Positions 7,820 through 17,626 of a DNA stretch of 41,648 bases are shown piece by piece. Under the pieces are notes generated by a model. It searched no databases and was not told where the DNA came from. It was given only the letters and a program-made list of their open reading frames with translations. Numbering within the stretch: the stretch's first letter is position 1; each line of letters starts with the position of its first letter. Source of the stretch: Alphaproteobacteria bacterium (lineage in GTDB: Bacteria; Myxococcota_A; UBA796; GCA-2862545); contig JACKEQ010000135.1 in the NCBI GenBank assembly GCA_020632885.1, positions 1 to 41,648 of the forward strand, given 5' to 3'. The translations under genes and the position numbers were made by a program.

Positions 7820-10800
7820 TCACAGCATCCGGAGGGGAAGGGCCTCGGATGCGCCACGCACGGTATCCTCCCACCGATCCTCGTCGAGCTGACGCTGATC
7901 GCGGATCTGCCGATCCAACCCGTCGAGCGCACCGGATCGTCCGCGGGCCGGGCTCGGGGAGGGTGCTGCCGCCAGCGGCGCGTCCGGATCGGTGAACGCC
8001 ACCGCGTCCCCGGACCACACCAGCACCGGCGCCCCCGAAGGGACCTCCGCCACGCCGCGCACGTCGGTGAGCGCTGCCACCACCCCGTAGCCCGAGAGGG
8101 CGCGGACCTCGGCCCCCGCGACCGCACGGTCCCCCCGACGGAGATCGACGCGCCGGGTGCCCCCGTGGTCGTCGACCGCCAGACGCAGGTCGGATCGCAC
8201 GATCACCGTGGAGGCGTGCGCGTCCTCGCCGTCGAGCTGGACGAGCCAGGCACCCATGCCCGACAGGGGCAACGTCAGCGACCGGGTCTCGGGGAAGGGG
8301 CCGGCACCCGTCCTGCGCGTGTCCGTCCACGCCGGCGAGACCCCGTCCACCTCGATGGCGCCGACGCCCTGGAGTCCTCCGTCGCGCAGGAAGACCGTGC
8401 GGAGGTCCACCCGGTAGGCGCGGAGCGAGAGCTGGTCGATGCCCCGCAGGGTGGCGTCGATGACTGCGGGTTGCCCGGGCCCCAGGCGCACCAGGGCGGG
8501 GGTGTCGATCTGGCGTGTCGTGAGGACCTCCGCCGCCTGGCGTGCCTCGTCGGTCGGGACGTCGCGGTAGATGCGGAGAGCGGCGTCGTAGCGGCCCCGA
8601 GCCTCCTGGAGCCTCCCGAGGGCCAGGCGCGCGTCACCGGCGTAGGGGGAGGCCCGCGGCACACCGTCGGCGCCGGGGAACGGGTGCTCCGCGAGGCGCA
8701 CCAGCAGGGGCTCGGCGCGATCGGAGGACCCCGCCTCGGTGAGCGCGGCGGCGTCCAGGAAGGTGAGCGCGTCCTGGAGCGCGTCGTCCGGGTGCGCCCG
8801 CGCGACCCGCACCGCCCACTCGTGCGCGGGCAGCGGTGCGTGCAGGGTCAGCAGCGTACGCCCCAGGCGGAGCCCCGCGGCCGTCGCCAGCGGGTGGTCC
8901 GGGTGCGTCGCCAGGAAGGAGCGGTCCCAGGCGGCGGCGGTGAGGCGGGCGTCGGTGGCGGTGATCCCGGCGCCCGCGACCTCGGCCGGCAGACCCTGGT
9001 CGGCGGCGTCGAGCAGCCGCCCCGGCAGCACGTAGAGGGCGTCGCCCACCGCGCGGCCCTCCGGTTGACGCAGCGCCGCGTCCCGGGTCGTGCGCAGCGC
9101 CACCAGCAGGCCCACCTGCTGCTCGAGCGGGGCGATGTTCGCGACCTCGGACACGAAGGAGGCGTCGACGGCGGCGCGCCACGCGCGGATCGCGGTGGTC
9201 GGGTCGTCGTTGTCGCCCAGGGCCCGAGCCGCTGCCGCCACGTCGTCCAGGCCCACCTCGGCGTCGGGCACGGTCGCGAGCAGGACGCGGAACCGCTCGG
9301 CCACCTGGGCCGCGTCGCCGACGAGGAGCGCCTGGGAGAAGGCTTCGGTGGCCAGCGCGGCCGACAGCGACCGATCCGTGGACTCCGGGAGCCGGGTGGG
9401 GACGCCTGCCTCGCGCCACAGGGCGGCGGCGGCGATGGCGGTGGCGGGATCGGTGGGGGAGGGGACCCCGAGCCCCGCGTCGGCGACCACGCGCACCTGC
9501 AGACCGCTGTAGCGCCCGTCGTCCGAGCGTCGCCCTCCGAGGACGTAGGTCCCCGGGACGCGCGCGATACCGTCCGCGACGGCACCCAGGCGCCACGGGG
9601 CACGGATCCGGTCGCCGACGCTCAGGACGCACGGATCGCAGCCCTCCGGGCGGCTGGCGCCGCTGGCCTCGACGGGCACGCCGTCGGGGCCCGTCGGCTG
9701 GCGGCGAGCGACCACCTCCAGGTCGCCGCCGATCAGGCCCGAGGCGCGCCACGTGATCCCATCGGGCCGGTCGCCGCGCCGGACCTCCAGCGCCCCGCCG
9801 CTCGCGACCCCCTTGACCGAGGGTGCCGTGGCGATCAGCCAGTCCACCAGGGCCGGGTCGCCCACCGGCGGCGGTGCGGTGGGCGGTGTAGGCGGGTCCT
9901 CGGTGCCGATCACCTCGAGCAGCGCGGGGTCGACCACGCGCCCGCCGGCCCGCAGCGCCCTCGCGGCCCACACCAGGTCCTCGCGCGGGCCCGACGGCGC
10001 GATCGCGTCCAGGGCGGCGTCCACCTCCGCGCGCAGCACGGGTGCGGCCCCGCTTCGGGAGGCCTCGACGAGGAAGAGCGCCCGCGCCGCATCGTCCCGC
10101 AGCCCCTCCGAGGGGAGGAGCCGGAGCTGGTCGCGCGCGTCGGCCACGCGGTCCGCCAGCGTCGCCTCGGGACGGATCGTCCAGGCGGCGACCGCTGCCC
10201 GTCCGGCCTGCGCCCACCACCACGCGTCCCGGCGGGTGTCGCTCGGTCGCAGGGCGATGCGCGTCAGCGCCGCCGGACCTGTCCCTGCCGTCACCCACAA
10301 CACGCCGTCGTCGTCGGGCTCACCCTCGGCCAGCGGGAATCGCCACGGGGTGCTCGGGCCGGAGCCGAGCGCGATCGAGACGGTCTCGGGTCCGGCGGCG
10401 CGCTCCGGGAGCATCCAGGTGTGTGCGGAGCCGGGCGCCACCGACACCAACAGGGCCTCCGCCCCGTCGACCAGGACCCGATCCTCCAGCGGTCGATCCG
10501 TCCCGTTGACGACGGTGACCAGCGGCGAGGCCCGGTCCTCCGCCGAGCCCGCGCTCGGCGCTTCCGCGACGAGCCAGACGCGGCCACGCAGATCGGCCTG
10601 CGCCTCCGCCGACCGCGCGCCTGTGGCGGACACGGCGGTCGCGCGCACCCGGTACCGCGCGGGAGGCCCGTCCAGCGGGACCTCCGCCCGCCCCGCCACG
10701 GTTCGGATCCGGGTCCACAGCACGCGCTCGCGGACCCCGGGCATCCCCGGATCGCGCGCGGTGCCCGACGCTCGCCCGAGGCTCCCGACCCCGCCGCCCA

Positions 10801-13800
10801 TGCCGTAGCCGGAGCCGCCGCCGCCGATCCCGCTGCCGTAGGCGCCGAAGCTGCCCCCGCTGCTCACGGGCAGATCTCCACGGAGCATGCCGGCGAGCGC
10901 GTTGTCGGAGAACAGGCCGTCGGCGCCCGCACGGCTGGCCTTCTCGCGCTCCCGCCGGAGCTCGGCCTCGGCGAGCAGTGCGGCGGCCACGGGGCGACCG
11001 ATCTCGGTGTCGACGAGCGGCCCACCCCAGCGCACGCCGACCGGCGCCGTGGAGCGTTGCTCTGCCCACGTCGACTCGCCCGCCAGCGGGGAGGGCGCGC
11101 CTGCGATGGCGAGCAGGCGCTCGTCCCAGGCCGCGAACACGACCTCCGCGTCGAGCGGCTCGCCGGCGGCGTCCCGCACCTCGGCCACGACCTTCCAGCT
11201 GTCGCCCTGCTGCTCGGTGCGCAGCTCGATCGTCGGGTCGGGATCGGCGTGGACGACCCGCTGGTGGATCTCGCCGCCCGGTCCCGACGCCGCGAGGGAG
11301 ACCTCCCCGCTCCACGACACGTCCGGCGCCACGCGAGCGGACCGGCCCGCCGGGCGGACGGCGGCCCACAGCAGGTGGTCGGTGGCGGCCGTGAGCAACG
11401 CGGGCGCGCCGTCGGGGGTGAGCGTGAGCGTCCGTCCCACGCCGGTCGGCTCGGCGCCCGTGAGGCGCAGCCCGTCGGCCACCACGGACAGCGAGGCCGC
11501 CGCGGAGCGCGTCGCGCCGTCCGCATCGGTGAGGCGCAGCTGGTACCGGCCGGCGGGGAGCGGGTCGAGGGACAGGGTGGTCGCGCCCTCGGCGGTCAGC
11601 GCGCGTCGGGTCACGACCTCGGTGGCCACGGTGACCGGCTCGGGCTCGGGCTCGCCGAAGCCGCGGAGACCCAACACCACCTCGGGCACCCACGGATCCT
11701 GCAGGGGTGCGCCCGCCGCCTCGTCCAGCTCGCGCACCACGGCGAGCTCGAGCGCGCCCTCGCCCTCGATCCGCACCTCGATCCGCTCACCGGGTCGCAC
11801 GCGGTCCTGGGTCGCCCCCACCTCCAGCGGGACGGCCTCCGCGGGCTCCCGCCGCGCGGTCGTCCACAGCCGCCGGCCCGGCACGCGGACCTCGGTGGTC
11901 CAGGGCAGCCCGGCTCGTGGCCCATCGAACGAGGCCTGGCCGCGCTCGTCGGTCTTCACGACCCGCTCGTCGACCAGGACCGGCACGTCGCGGAGCGGCG
12001 CGCCCCCGCGGCCCAGCACCATGGCCACCAACGACGTGCCGTCCATCCGAGCGGAGAGGCTGGTCCCCACCTCGTCGACGGGGGCGAGCCGGGCCGTGCC
12101 GAGCGCGAAGACCGTCGAGCTGTCCGGCGGCGTGGCGCGCACCGTGAGCGAGGAGGCCGCGATCCCCTCGGGCACGCGCAGCTCGGCCCACACGACACCG
12201 TCCTCGTCGGCCTCTGCCCTCACGCTGCCCAACGCCTGCTCGCCCTGCGCCAGCCACAGCGTCCAGGTCCCGCGCCGACCGCGACCCTGCTCTCGCGCGA
12301 GCAGGTGGACGCCGACGCGATCCCCGGGGAGGTACACCGGTCGGTCGAGCTCCGCGGACAGCCGGAGCCCGCCGCTCGGCTCGCCGCCGTGTCCCAACGG
12401 CGGGAGCAGGGCGACCTCCCCGCCCTTGCGCACGAGCGCCACCACCTCGTCGGCGGTCTCGGCGTGGTGCACGAACAGACCGGTGGCGTCCGTGCGCCCC
12501 TCCACGCGGTCCTGCCCGACCAGGAGCACGTCCGCGCCCGCGACCGGACGGCCCCGCTCGTCGAACGCCGCCACGGCCACGTCGGGACCCACAGCGCGTG
12601 CGACGGCCCGCAGGCCACCCACGGACACGAGCGCGCGGGCCTCCTCGCGGTCGCTCGCGGCGGTCACGGCGTACAGCCCGGGGCGTCCCACACGCACCAC
12701 GGCGTCGAAGCTCACCTCGGCGCCGGATCGGTGCTCCGGGACCTCCACGGTCCAGGTGCGATCGGGGGCGATCGCCGCCACGTCGAGCGTCCCGAGGGTC
12801 CCGGGAGCACCGCCGGCCAGCACGAAGGCCTCGGCGTCGATGGGGTGGAGGCGTAGCTCCACGCGATCGAGGTTGCGGGTCCGCAGGTGGACGACCGGCG
12901 CGCCCTGGACGGTCTCCTGCGACGCGATCGCGATCTCGGTCCGGCGAAGTCGGGTCAGCTCCTCCGAGGCTTCGTACGTCGACCAGCCACGAAGCATCGC
13001 CTCCGCCGCCTCGAGCTCCCCCTCGTCGAGCGCGCGCAGTCGCGCCAGGGAGACGCCCGCGCGGTCCGGCTCGTCGGGGTACCGGGCACGGGTCTCCTCC
13101 CAACGGCGTCGCGCCCCTTCGACATCGCCCGCCGCGCGCGCGACGACCCCGGCCTCCCAGGAGGCGAGGGCGGCCTCCGGTACGCCGGGGTGCCGGGCGA
13201 GCAGCTCGTCGTACGCCTGCAGGGCTTCCGCGTGGCGACCCTCCCGCTCCGCCGTTCGCGCAGCGCTCAGCAACGCCACGGCGCGCAGGTTCTCCACCGT
13301 GTTGCGCGCGGTCCCGCGCGGCCAGGCCTGCAACCACGCGTCCGCGCCGGCCACCACCTCGGTCCAGCGTCCGGCGGACGCCAGGAGCGTCAGCCCGCGG
13401 GCCTCCTCGTCCGCGCCCAGGCCCTGGAGCAGCGGAGCCGCGTCCACCCGCCCGCGATCGGCGAGCCAGGCGGCGGTGGTCGCGCGGCGCTCGGGCCGAT
13501 CCGTGCTCGCGAGCGCACGCGCCCGCAGCGTGTCGGCGGTCGCCTCGTCGCCCGCGGCGTGCGCCCACGCCTCGGCCCAGGCCCGGTCGCCGGGATCGGC
13601 CATGCCGTCGGCCAGCAGCCGCCGATCGTCCCCGCGACAGGCGAGCGCCGCCCGCTCCCGCAACGCGGCGTCCTCCGCCAGCCCGAGCCCACGGACCAGG
13701 CCGTCGCAGGTCCAGGCCGGCGCCCGCTCGGCGGTGGCGGCGTCCCAGGCCTCGACCGCCAGATCCGCGGCGCGCTGGTCGGAGATCCGCATCCCGGCGG

Positions 13801-14281
13801 CGAGCTGCAGCAGCGCCAGCGCCTGATCCTCGCCGTGGGTCGGGTCGTCGAGGAGCCTCCGGGCGAGGCGCGCGAGCGTGTCGGCGGTCGCTCCGTCGCG
13901 ATCCGGCCCGAGCGGGGTCGCCGCGAGCTCCTCGGCCAGCGCCGCGGCGTCCCGAGGTCGACTGGAGCGTTCGAACGCGGTCACGCGCTTCCACGCGGCA
14001 CCCAGGCCGCACGACGCCTCCCGCGGCACCTTCGCCAGCTCCTGCTCCGCGCGCGCGGCCTGACCGTTCGCCAGCAGGGCGTGACCCAGGAGGCAGCGCA
14101 CCCGGTCCGCGTCGTCGCCGTCGACGCGCGGCAGCGCGGCGGACAACACCCGCACGGCGCTGGCGGGATCGCCTCCCGCGAGCGCCTCCTCCGCGCGGTC
14201 CAGCGCCACCAGCGCCGGATCGGGGCCCGCGTCGGCGAGCGTGGCGACCAGGACGAACAGCAGGGACGGGAGCGAGCGCAT
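7820..14281 (-). CDS. Giant alpha-2-macroglobulin/TPR-like envelope protein
   Basis: The 2153-residue product has an N-terminal signal peptide (MRSLPSLLFVLVATLADA), then a TPR-like helical region (about 20-460) with Ala-rich repeats. Next comes an MG-type beta region, including the MG2-like phrase DRPVYLPGDRV near residue 640. The segment 'AAWDERLLAIAG' resembles the equivalent segment of bacterial macroglobulins. A Gly-rich insert sits at about 1138-1175. After more helical and TPR-like sequence, a C-terminal beta region (about 1930-2120) echoes the first one. No CxEQ thioester motif was seen, so covalent protease trapping is unlikely. Known bacterial relatives sit in the periplasm; a role in envelope defence or assembly is inference. 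The ATG at 14281 has AGAGG upstream. The same frame stays open far upstream (to about 18478), but that extension is not protein-like and overlaps other genes. Confidence 0.8.
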   Translation of the reverse strand: MRSLPSLLFVLVATLADAGPDPALVALDRAEEALAGGDPASAVRVLSAALPRVDGDDADRVRCLLGHALLANGQAARAEQELAKVPREASCGLGAAWKRVTAFERSSRPRDAAALAEELAATPLGPDRDGATADTLARLARRLLDDPTHGEDQALALLQLAAGMRISDQRAADLAVEAWDAATAERAPAWTCDGLVRGLGLAEDAALRERAALACRGDDRRLLADGMADPGDRAWAEAWAHAAGDEATADTLRARALASTDRPERRATTAAWLADRGRVDAAPLLQGLGADEEARGLTLLASAGRWTEVVAGADAWLQAWPRGTARNTVENLRAVALLSAARTAEREGRHAEALQAYDELLARHPGVPEAALASWEAGVVARAAGDVEGARRRWEETRARYPDEPDRAGVSLARLRALDEGELEAAEAMLRGWSTYEASEELTRLRRTEIAIASQETVQGAPVVHLRTRNLDRVELRLHPIDAEAFVLAGGAPGTLGTLDVAAIAPDRTWTVEVPEHRSGAEVSFDAVVRVGRPGLYAVTAASDREEARALVSVGGLRAVARAVGPDVAVAAFDERGRPVAGADVLLVGQDRVEGRTDATGLFVHHAETADEVVALVRKGGEVALLPPLGHGGEPSGGLRLSAELDRPVYLPGDRVGVHLLAREQGRGRRGTWTLWLAQGEQALGSVRAEADEDGVVWAELRVPEGIAASSLTVRATPPDSSTVFALGTARLAPVDEVGTSLSARMDGTSLVAMVLGRGGAPLRDVPVLVDERVVKTDERGQASFDGPRAGLPWTTEVRVPGRRLWTTARREPAEAVPLEVGATQDRVRPGERIEVRIEGEGALELAVVRELDEAAGAPLQDPWVPEVVLGLRGFGEPEPEPVTVATEVVTRRALTAEGATTLSLDPLPAGRYQLRLTDADGATRSAAASLSVVADGLRLTGAEPTGVGRTLTLTPDGAPALLTAATDHLLWAAVRPAGRSARVAPDVSWSGEVSLAASGPGGEIHQRVVHADPDPTIELRTEQQGDSWKVVAEVRDAAGEPLDAEVVFAAWDERLLAIAGAPSPLAGESTWAEQRSTAPVGVRWGGPLVDTEIGRPVAAALLAEAELRREREKASRAGADGLFSDNALAGMLRGDLPVSSGGSFGAYGSGIGGGGSGYGMGGGVGSLGRASGTARDPGMPGVRERVLWTRIRTVAGRAEVPLDGPPARYRVRATAVSATGARSAEAQADLRGRVWLVAEAPSAGSAEDRASPLVTVVNGTDRPLEDRVLVDGAEALLVSVAPGSAHTWMLPERAAGPETVSIALGSGPSTPWRFPLAEGEPDDDGVLWVTAGTGPAALTRIALRPSDTRRDAWWWAQAGRAAVAAWTIRPEATLADRVADARDQLRLLPSEGLRDDAARALFLVEASRSGAAPVLRAEVDAALDAIAPSGPREDLVWAARALRAGGRVVDPALLEVIGTEDPPTPPTAPPPVGDPALVDWLIATAPSVKGVASGGALEVRRGDRPDGITWRASGLIGGDLEVVARRQPTGPDGVPVEASGASRPEGCDPCVLSVGDRIRAPWRLGAVADGIARVPGTYVLGGRRSDDGRYSGLQVRVVADAGLGVPSPTDPATAIAAAALWREAGVPTRLPESTDRSLSAALATEAFSQALLVGDAAQVAERFRVLLATVPDAEVGLDDVAAAARALGDNDDPTTAIRAWRAAVDASFVSEVANIAPLEQQVGLLVALRTTRDAALRQPEGRAVGDALYVLPGRLLDAADQGLPAEVAGAGITATDARLTAAAWDRSFLATHPDHPLATAAGLRLGRTLLTLHAPLPAHEWAVRVARAHPDDALQDALTFLDAAALTEAGSSDRAEPLLVRLAEHPFPGADGVPRASPYAGDARLALGRLQEARGRYDAALRIYRDVPTDEARQAAEVLTTRQIDTPALVRLGPGQPAVIDATLRGIDQLSLRAYRVDLRTVFLRDGGLQGVGAIEVDGVSPAWTDTRRTGAGPFPETRSLTLPLSGMGAWLVQLDGEDAHASTVIVRSDLRLAVDDHGGTRRVDLRRGDRAVAGAEVRALSGYGVVAALTDVRGVAEVPSGAPVLVWSGDAVAFTDPDAPLAAAPSPSPARGRSGALDGLDRQIRDQRQLDEDRWEDTVRGASEALPLRML

Positions 14282-14404
14282 GCGACCTCTCTGCGGGCAC
14301 CGACTGCACCGGGCCGCCCGGGTTCGGGAGTTGACCATGTCCTTGCAGCCGTTCGTCAGCGGCCCGCGCACCGGATAGCGGCGGCCACTCGGTAGGGGGC
14401 TCCT
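14282..14404. other. Divergent intergenic region
   Basis: This gap separates the macroglobulin-like gene (-) from the propeller-amidohydrolase gene (+). It must hold promoters for both. A TTGACC hexamer at 14331-14336 is the only -35-like sequence I saw, and it has no convincing -10 at normal spacing. Confidence 0.4.
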
Positions 14405-17400
14405 TTGCTCTTCATCTCGGCGCTGGCGCTGGCGGCGGACGACGGAACGGACTGGAAGGTGGACGACGCGCACGGCCCCGTCCACGAGGTGCCCTTCGAC
14501 GTCCGCGAGGGGACCTGGGTCGACGTGACGGTACACCGGGACACGGTCGTGTTCGACCTGCTCGGCGACCTCTGGTCGGTGCCGCTGACGGGGGGCGAGG
14601 CGGTCCAGCTCACCTCCGGCCCGGCCTGGGACGCCGACCCCATGTTCTCGCCGGACGGGCGGCGCATCGCGTTCAGCTCCGATCGCTCGGGCAACGAGAA
14701 CCTGTGGGTGATGAACGCCGACGGCTCCGATCCGGTCCAGGTCACGAAGGAGGAGGTCGCGCGCGCGACCGAGCCCGTCTGGGATCCGACCGGACCCTAC
14801 CTGCTGTACCGCCGGCGCAAGGTCGACACCTCGAGCATCGGCCTGAACGAGATCTGGGCCCACCACCTCGAGGGCGGCGAGGGCTTCCCGCTCACGAGCT
14901 CCGACGACTTCCCCTACGCGGTCGATCTGGACGCCCGCGACCGCTTCCTCTACTTCTCCAGCCGCGGCGGGCGCTTCCACTACGAGGGGAACGCGCTGAA
15001 GGGCCTGTACTCCGTGTTCCGGCTCGATCGGCGCGACGGGGAGGTGGTCGAGGTCGCGGGCGGCGTGGGCTCGGCGACCCGACCGCTGGTGTCGAAGGAC
15101 GGCAAGACGCTCTATGTCGTGACCCGCGACCGCGACCAGACCTTGCTCGAGGCGGTCGATCTGCGCACCGGACGCCGCCGGACCATCGACGACCGGCTGT
15201 CCCCCGACGAGATCGAGGGCTTCGCGGTGCGCGGGACGTACCCGCGGATGGCGCTGGCCGACGACGGCGACATCGTGCTGTGGGCGAGCGGCAGCCTGTG
15301 GAAGCTCGATCCGGAGACGGGCGAGCGGGGCGCCATCCCGTTCCGCGCGAAGGGCGCGCTCACCATGGCGGACAGCCGGCGTCCGGGCGTCCCGGTCGCG
15401 GACACGGTGACGGCGAAGGTCATCCGCTGGCCGACGCTGTCCTCGCGGGGAGCGCTCGCGTTCTCGGCGATGGGGCAGCTCTGGGTGCGCACCGAGGACG
15501 GCCGAACGACACGGCTCTCCGAGGACACGGGGTACGCCCCCGCCTGGAGCCCGGACGGCACGCAGCTCGCCTGGACCAGCTGGGACGACGAGCGCGGCGG
15601 ATCCGTGCGTGTCACCGGCCCGGACGGTCGGACGACGACGGTCTGGGAGGGCGGACAGGCGACGAACGTGGCCTGGAACGAGGCCGGCGACCAGCTCGTC
15701 TTCCTGCGCGGCATGGGTGGCTCGGTGACCCCCGACCTGTCGGACGAGGGGCAGTTCGAGATCCTCCGCCTGGAGCGGGAACGCGGCGGTCTCCTTCGCG
15801 CCCCGACCTGGACCGCGACGCGGGTGACCACCGTGGAGTCCGGCGAGATCCGCCGTCCGCGGCTTCACCTCCACGGCGATCGCGTGTGGTTCGTGGTCTC
15901 GGGGGCGGACGAGCCGTACACGCCCTCCACCTCCACGCTGGTGTCGGTGGCGCTCGACGGCACCGACCGGATCCAGCACGTCCACCTGGGTCGCGCGGAG
16001 GAGCTCGCGATCTCCCCGGACTTCACCCGCATCGCGTACAAGCTGGACCACCAGGTGCACGTCGCGGCGCTCCCGGCCTACGCGGTGGGCGTGGACGTGG
16101 AGGCCCTGCCGAGCGCCGAGGTGACGCACATCGTCGGTGACTGGCTCGCGTTCGGCCCCGACGGCGCCGAGGTGACCTGGGTGGAGGGGCCCACGTTCCA
16201 GCGGCTCGCGGTCGCGGACCTGTGGAAGCCCGACCCCGACGAGGAGGGTGGGGACGACGAGGAGGCGAAGGACCCGCTCGCTCCCGATCCCCGCGTGGTG
16301 TCGCTGCCGCTCGAGGTGACGCTGCCCCGCGCGCGGCCCGAGGGGACCAAGGTGCTGACGAACGCCCGCGTCCTCACGATGAACGGCGACGAGGTGCTCG
16401 AGGGCGTGAACATCGTGATCGAGCGCGACCGGATCGTCGAGATCGGCGAGGGCGCGACGCGACCGGGCGCCGAGGTGGTGGACTGCGCGGGCAAGACCAT
16501 CCTGCCCGGCCTGGTCGACACCCACGCCCACCTGCACTTCTCCTCGGTCGACGTGTTCCCGGAGCAGGAGTGGCGGTACCTCGTGAACCTGGACTTCGGG
16601 GTCACCACGGTCCAGGACCCGTCGACCTTCACCGATCTGGTGTTCACGCAGCAGGAGCGCGTGGAGGCGGGCCTCGAGCTCGGTCCCCGCGTGTACTCCA
16701 CCGGGTACGTGCTCTATGGCGCGGAGGACACCGCCCCGGCGGACACGCCCTCGCTGGACGCCGCCCGCGCCCATGTCCGGCGGCAGAAGCTCTATGGCGC
16801 CACCAGCGTGAAGGTGTACCAGCAGAGCCAGCGCGAGCGCCGCCAGTGGTACGTCCAGGCCTGCCGCGAGGAGGGCGTGCTCTGCGTCCCCGAGGGTGGG
16901 GGCGACACCCCGTACGACCTCACGATGGTCGTCGACGGCTTCCACAGCATCGAGCACACGATCCCCACCACTCCGCTGTTCGCGGACGTCCGTGCGCTGT
17001 GGGCCGGCAGCACGGGCGGGGAGCAGGGCGACGGGTACGGGACGTTCTACAGCCCGGTCTTCCAGGTCGCCTACGGGGCGGTCATGGGCATGCGCTGGTT
17101 CGAGCAGCGCGGCGACTGGGCCCACGACGAGCGCCTGCTCCGGCACACGCCGCGGCGCCTGCTCGACGCCCAGCTCTGGCGCCGTGACTTCCTGCTCTAC
17201 GACGAGGGCTACCGCTTCCTCGGCTCCGTGCACGACGCCGCGGCCCTGCGCGACGCTGGGGTCCACGTGACCACGGGCAGCCACGGCGAGCTCCAGGGGA
17301 TGGGGATGCACTGGGAGCTGTGGGCGATGGGGCTCGAGGGCGGGATGACGCCCCACCAGGCCCTGCGCGCCGCGACGATCGAGGGCGCCCGCTACCTCGG

Positions 17401-17539
17401 CCTGGACGGCCAGATCGGCACGGTCGAGGTGGGCAAGCTCGCCGACCTGATCGTGCTCGACGCCGATCCGCTGGCGGACCTGCACCACTCCACGGACATC
17501 TGGGGCGTGCTCAAGAACGGCGAGTGGGTCAGCCGGTAG
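14405..17539 (+). CDS. Exported TolB-like beta-propeller fused to amidohydrolase
   Basis: The 1044-residue product starts at TTG with a G-rich ribosome-binding stretch upstream; a very short signal-like segment (MLFISALALAA) precedes the mature protein. Residues about 35-620 are propeller blades of the TolB/WD40-like type ('MFSPDGRRIAFSSDRSGNENLWVM'-like repeats). From about 650 a metal-dependent amidohydrolase domain follows: the metal pair HAH (H707/H709), a candidate carboxylated lysine (K803 in VKVYQQ), and HSIEH (H847/H851). The final motif reads TTGSHGELQG. It ends with the usual 'GQIGTVEVGKLADLIVLD' barrel-closing segment. Family members are predicted to cleave amide or imide bonds, with several related to Xaa-Pro dipeptidases or imidazolonepropionase; the substrate here cannot be named. 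Export to the periplasm is inferred from the signal. Confidence 0.88.
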   Translation: MLFISALALAADDGTDWKVDDAHGPVHEVPFDVREGTWVDVTVHRDTVVFDLLGDLWSVPLTGGEAVQLTSGPAWDADPMFSPDGRRIAFSSDRSGNENLWVMNADGSDPVQVTKEEVARATEPVWDPTGPYLLYRRRKVDTSSIGLNEIWAHHLEGGEGFPLTSSDDFPYAVDLDARDRFLYFSSRGGRFHYEGNALKGLYSVFRLDRRDGEVVEVAGGVGSATRPLVSKDGKTLYVVTRDRDQTLLEAVDLRTGRRRTIDDRLSPDEIEGFAVRGTYPRMALADDGDIVLWASGSLWKLDPETGERGAIPFRAKGALTMADSRRPGVPVADTVTAKVIRWPTLSSRGALAFSAMGQLWVRTEDGRTTRLSEDTGYAPAWSPDGTQLAWTSWDDERGGSVRVTGPDGRTTTVWEGGQATNVAWNEAGDQLVFLRGMGGSVTPDLSDEGQFEILRLERERGGLLRAPTWTATRVTTVESGEIRRPRLHLHGDRVWFVVSGADEPYTPSTSTLVSVALDGTDRIQHVHLGRAEELAISPDFTRIAYKLDHQVHVAALPAYAVGVDVEALPSAEVTHIVGDWLAFGPDGAEVTWVEGPTFQRLAVADLWKPDPDEEGGDDEEAKDPLAPDPRVVSLPLEVTLPRARPEGTKVLTNARVLTMNGDEVLEGVNIVIERDRIVEIGEGATRPGAEVVDCAGKTILPGLVDTHAHLHFSSVDVFPEQEWRYLVNLDFGVTTVQDPSTFTDLVFTQQERVEAGLELGPRVYSTGYVLYGAEDTAPADTPSLDAARAHVRRQKLYGATSVKVYQQSQRERRQWYVQACREEGVLCVPEGGGDTPYDLTMVVDGFHSIEHTIPTTPLFADVRALWAGSTGGEQGDGYGTFYSPVFQVAYGAVMGMRWFEQRGDWAHDERLLRHTPRRLLDAQLWRRDFLLYDEGYRFLGSVHDAAALRDAGVHVTTGSHGELQGMGMHWELWAMGLEGGMTPHQALRAATIEGARYLGLDGQIGTVEVGKLADLIVLDADPLADLHHSTDIWGVLKNGEWVSR

Positions 17540-17598
17540 GGATCGACCTGGCGACCTCGGGTGTTCGGAACCGCGGGGTCTTCGCTCGCCCGATCGGG

Positions 17599-17604
17599 TA
17601 GGCT
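17599..17604 (+). promoter_or_regulatory. Putative -10 element (TAGGCT)
   Basis: TAGGCT lies 22 nt before the ATG at 17627, followed by a short leader with GGAGG (17614-17618). The same hexamer and layout occur before the lamin-tail lipoprotein gene. No clear -35 is visible. Confidence 0.4.
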
Positions 17605-17626
17605 GTGCCCCTCGGAGGCGTGCCCC

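Noticed and set aside
7775..12856. A 1693-residue open frame on the plus strand opposite the macroglobulin-like gene
   Set aside because: Antisense shadow: Gly/Arg/His-rich without domains, no ribosome-binding site, while the opposite strand has clear domains and a signal peptide.
7820..14281. Thioester-type protease-trapping alpha-2-macroglobulin
   Set aside because: No CxEQ motif found; only the MG-like beta domains are supported.
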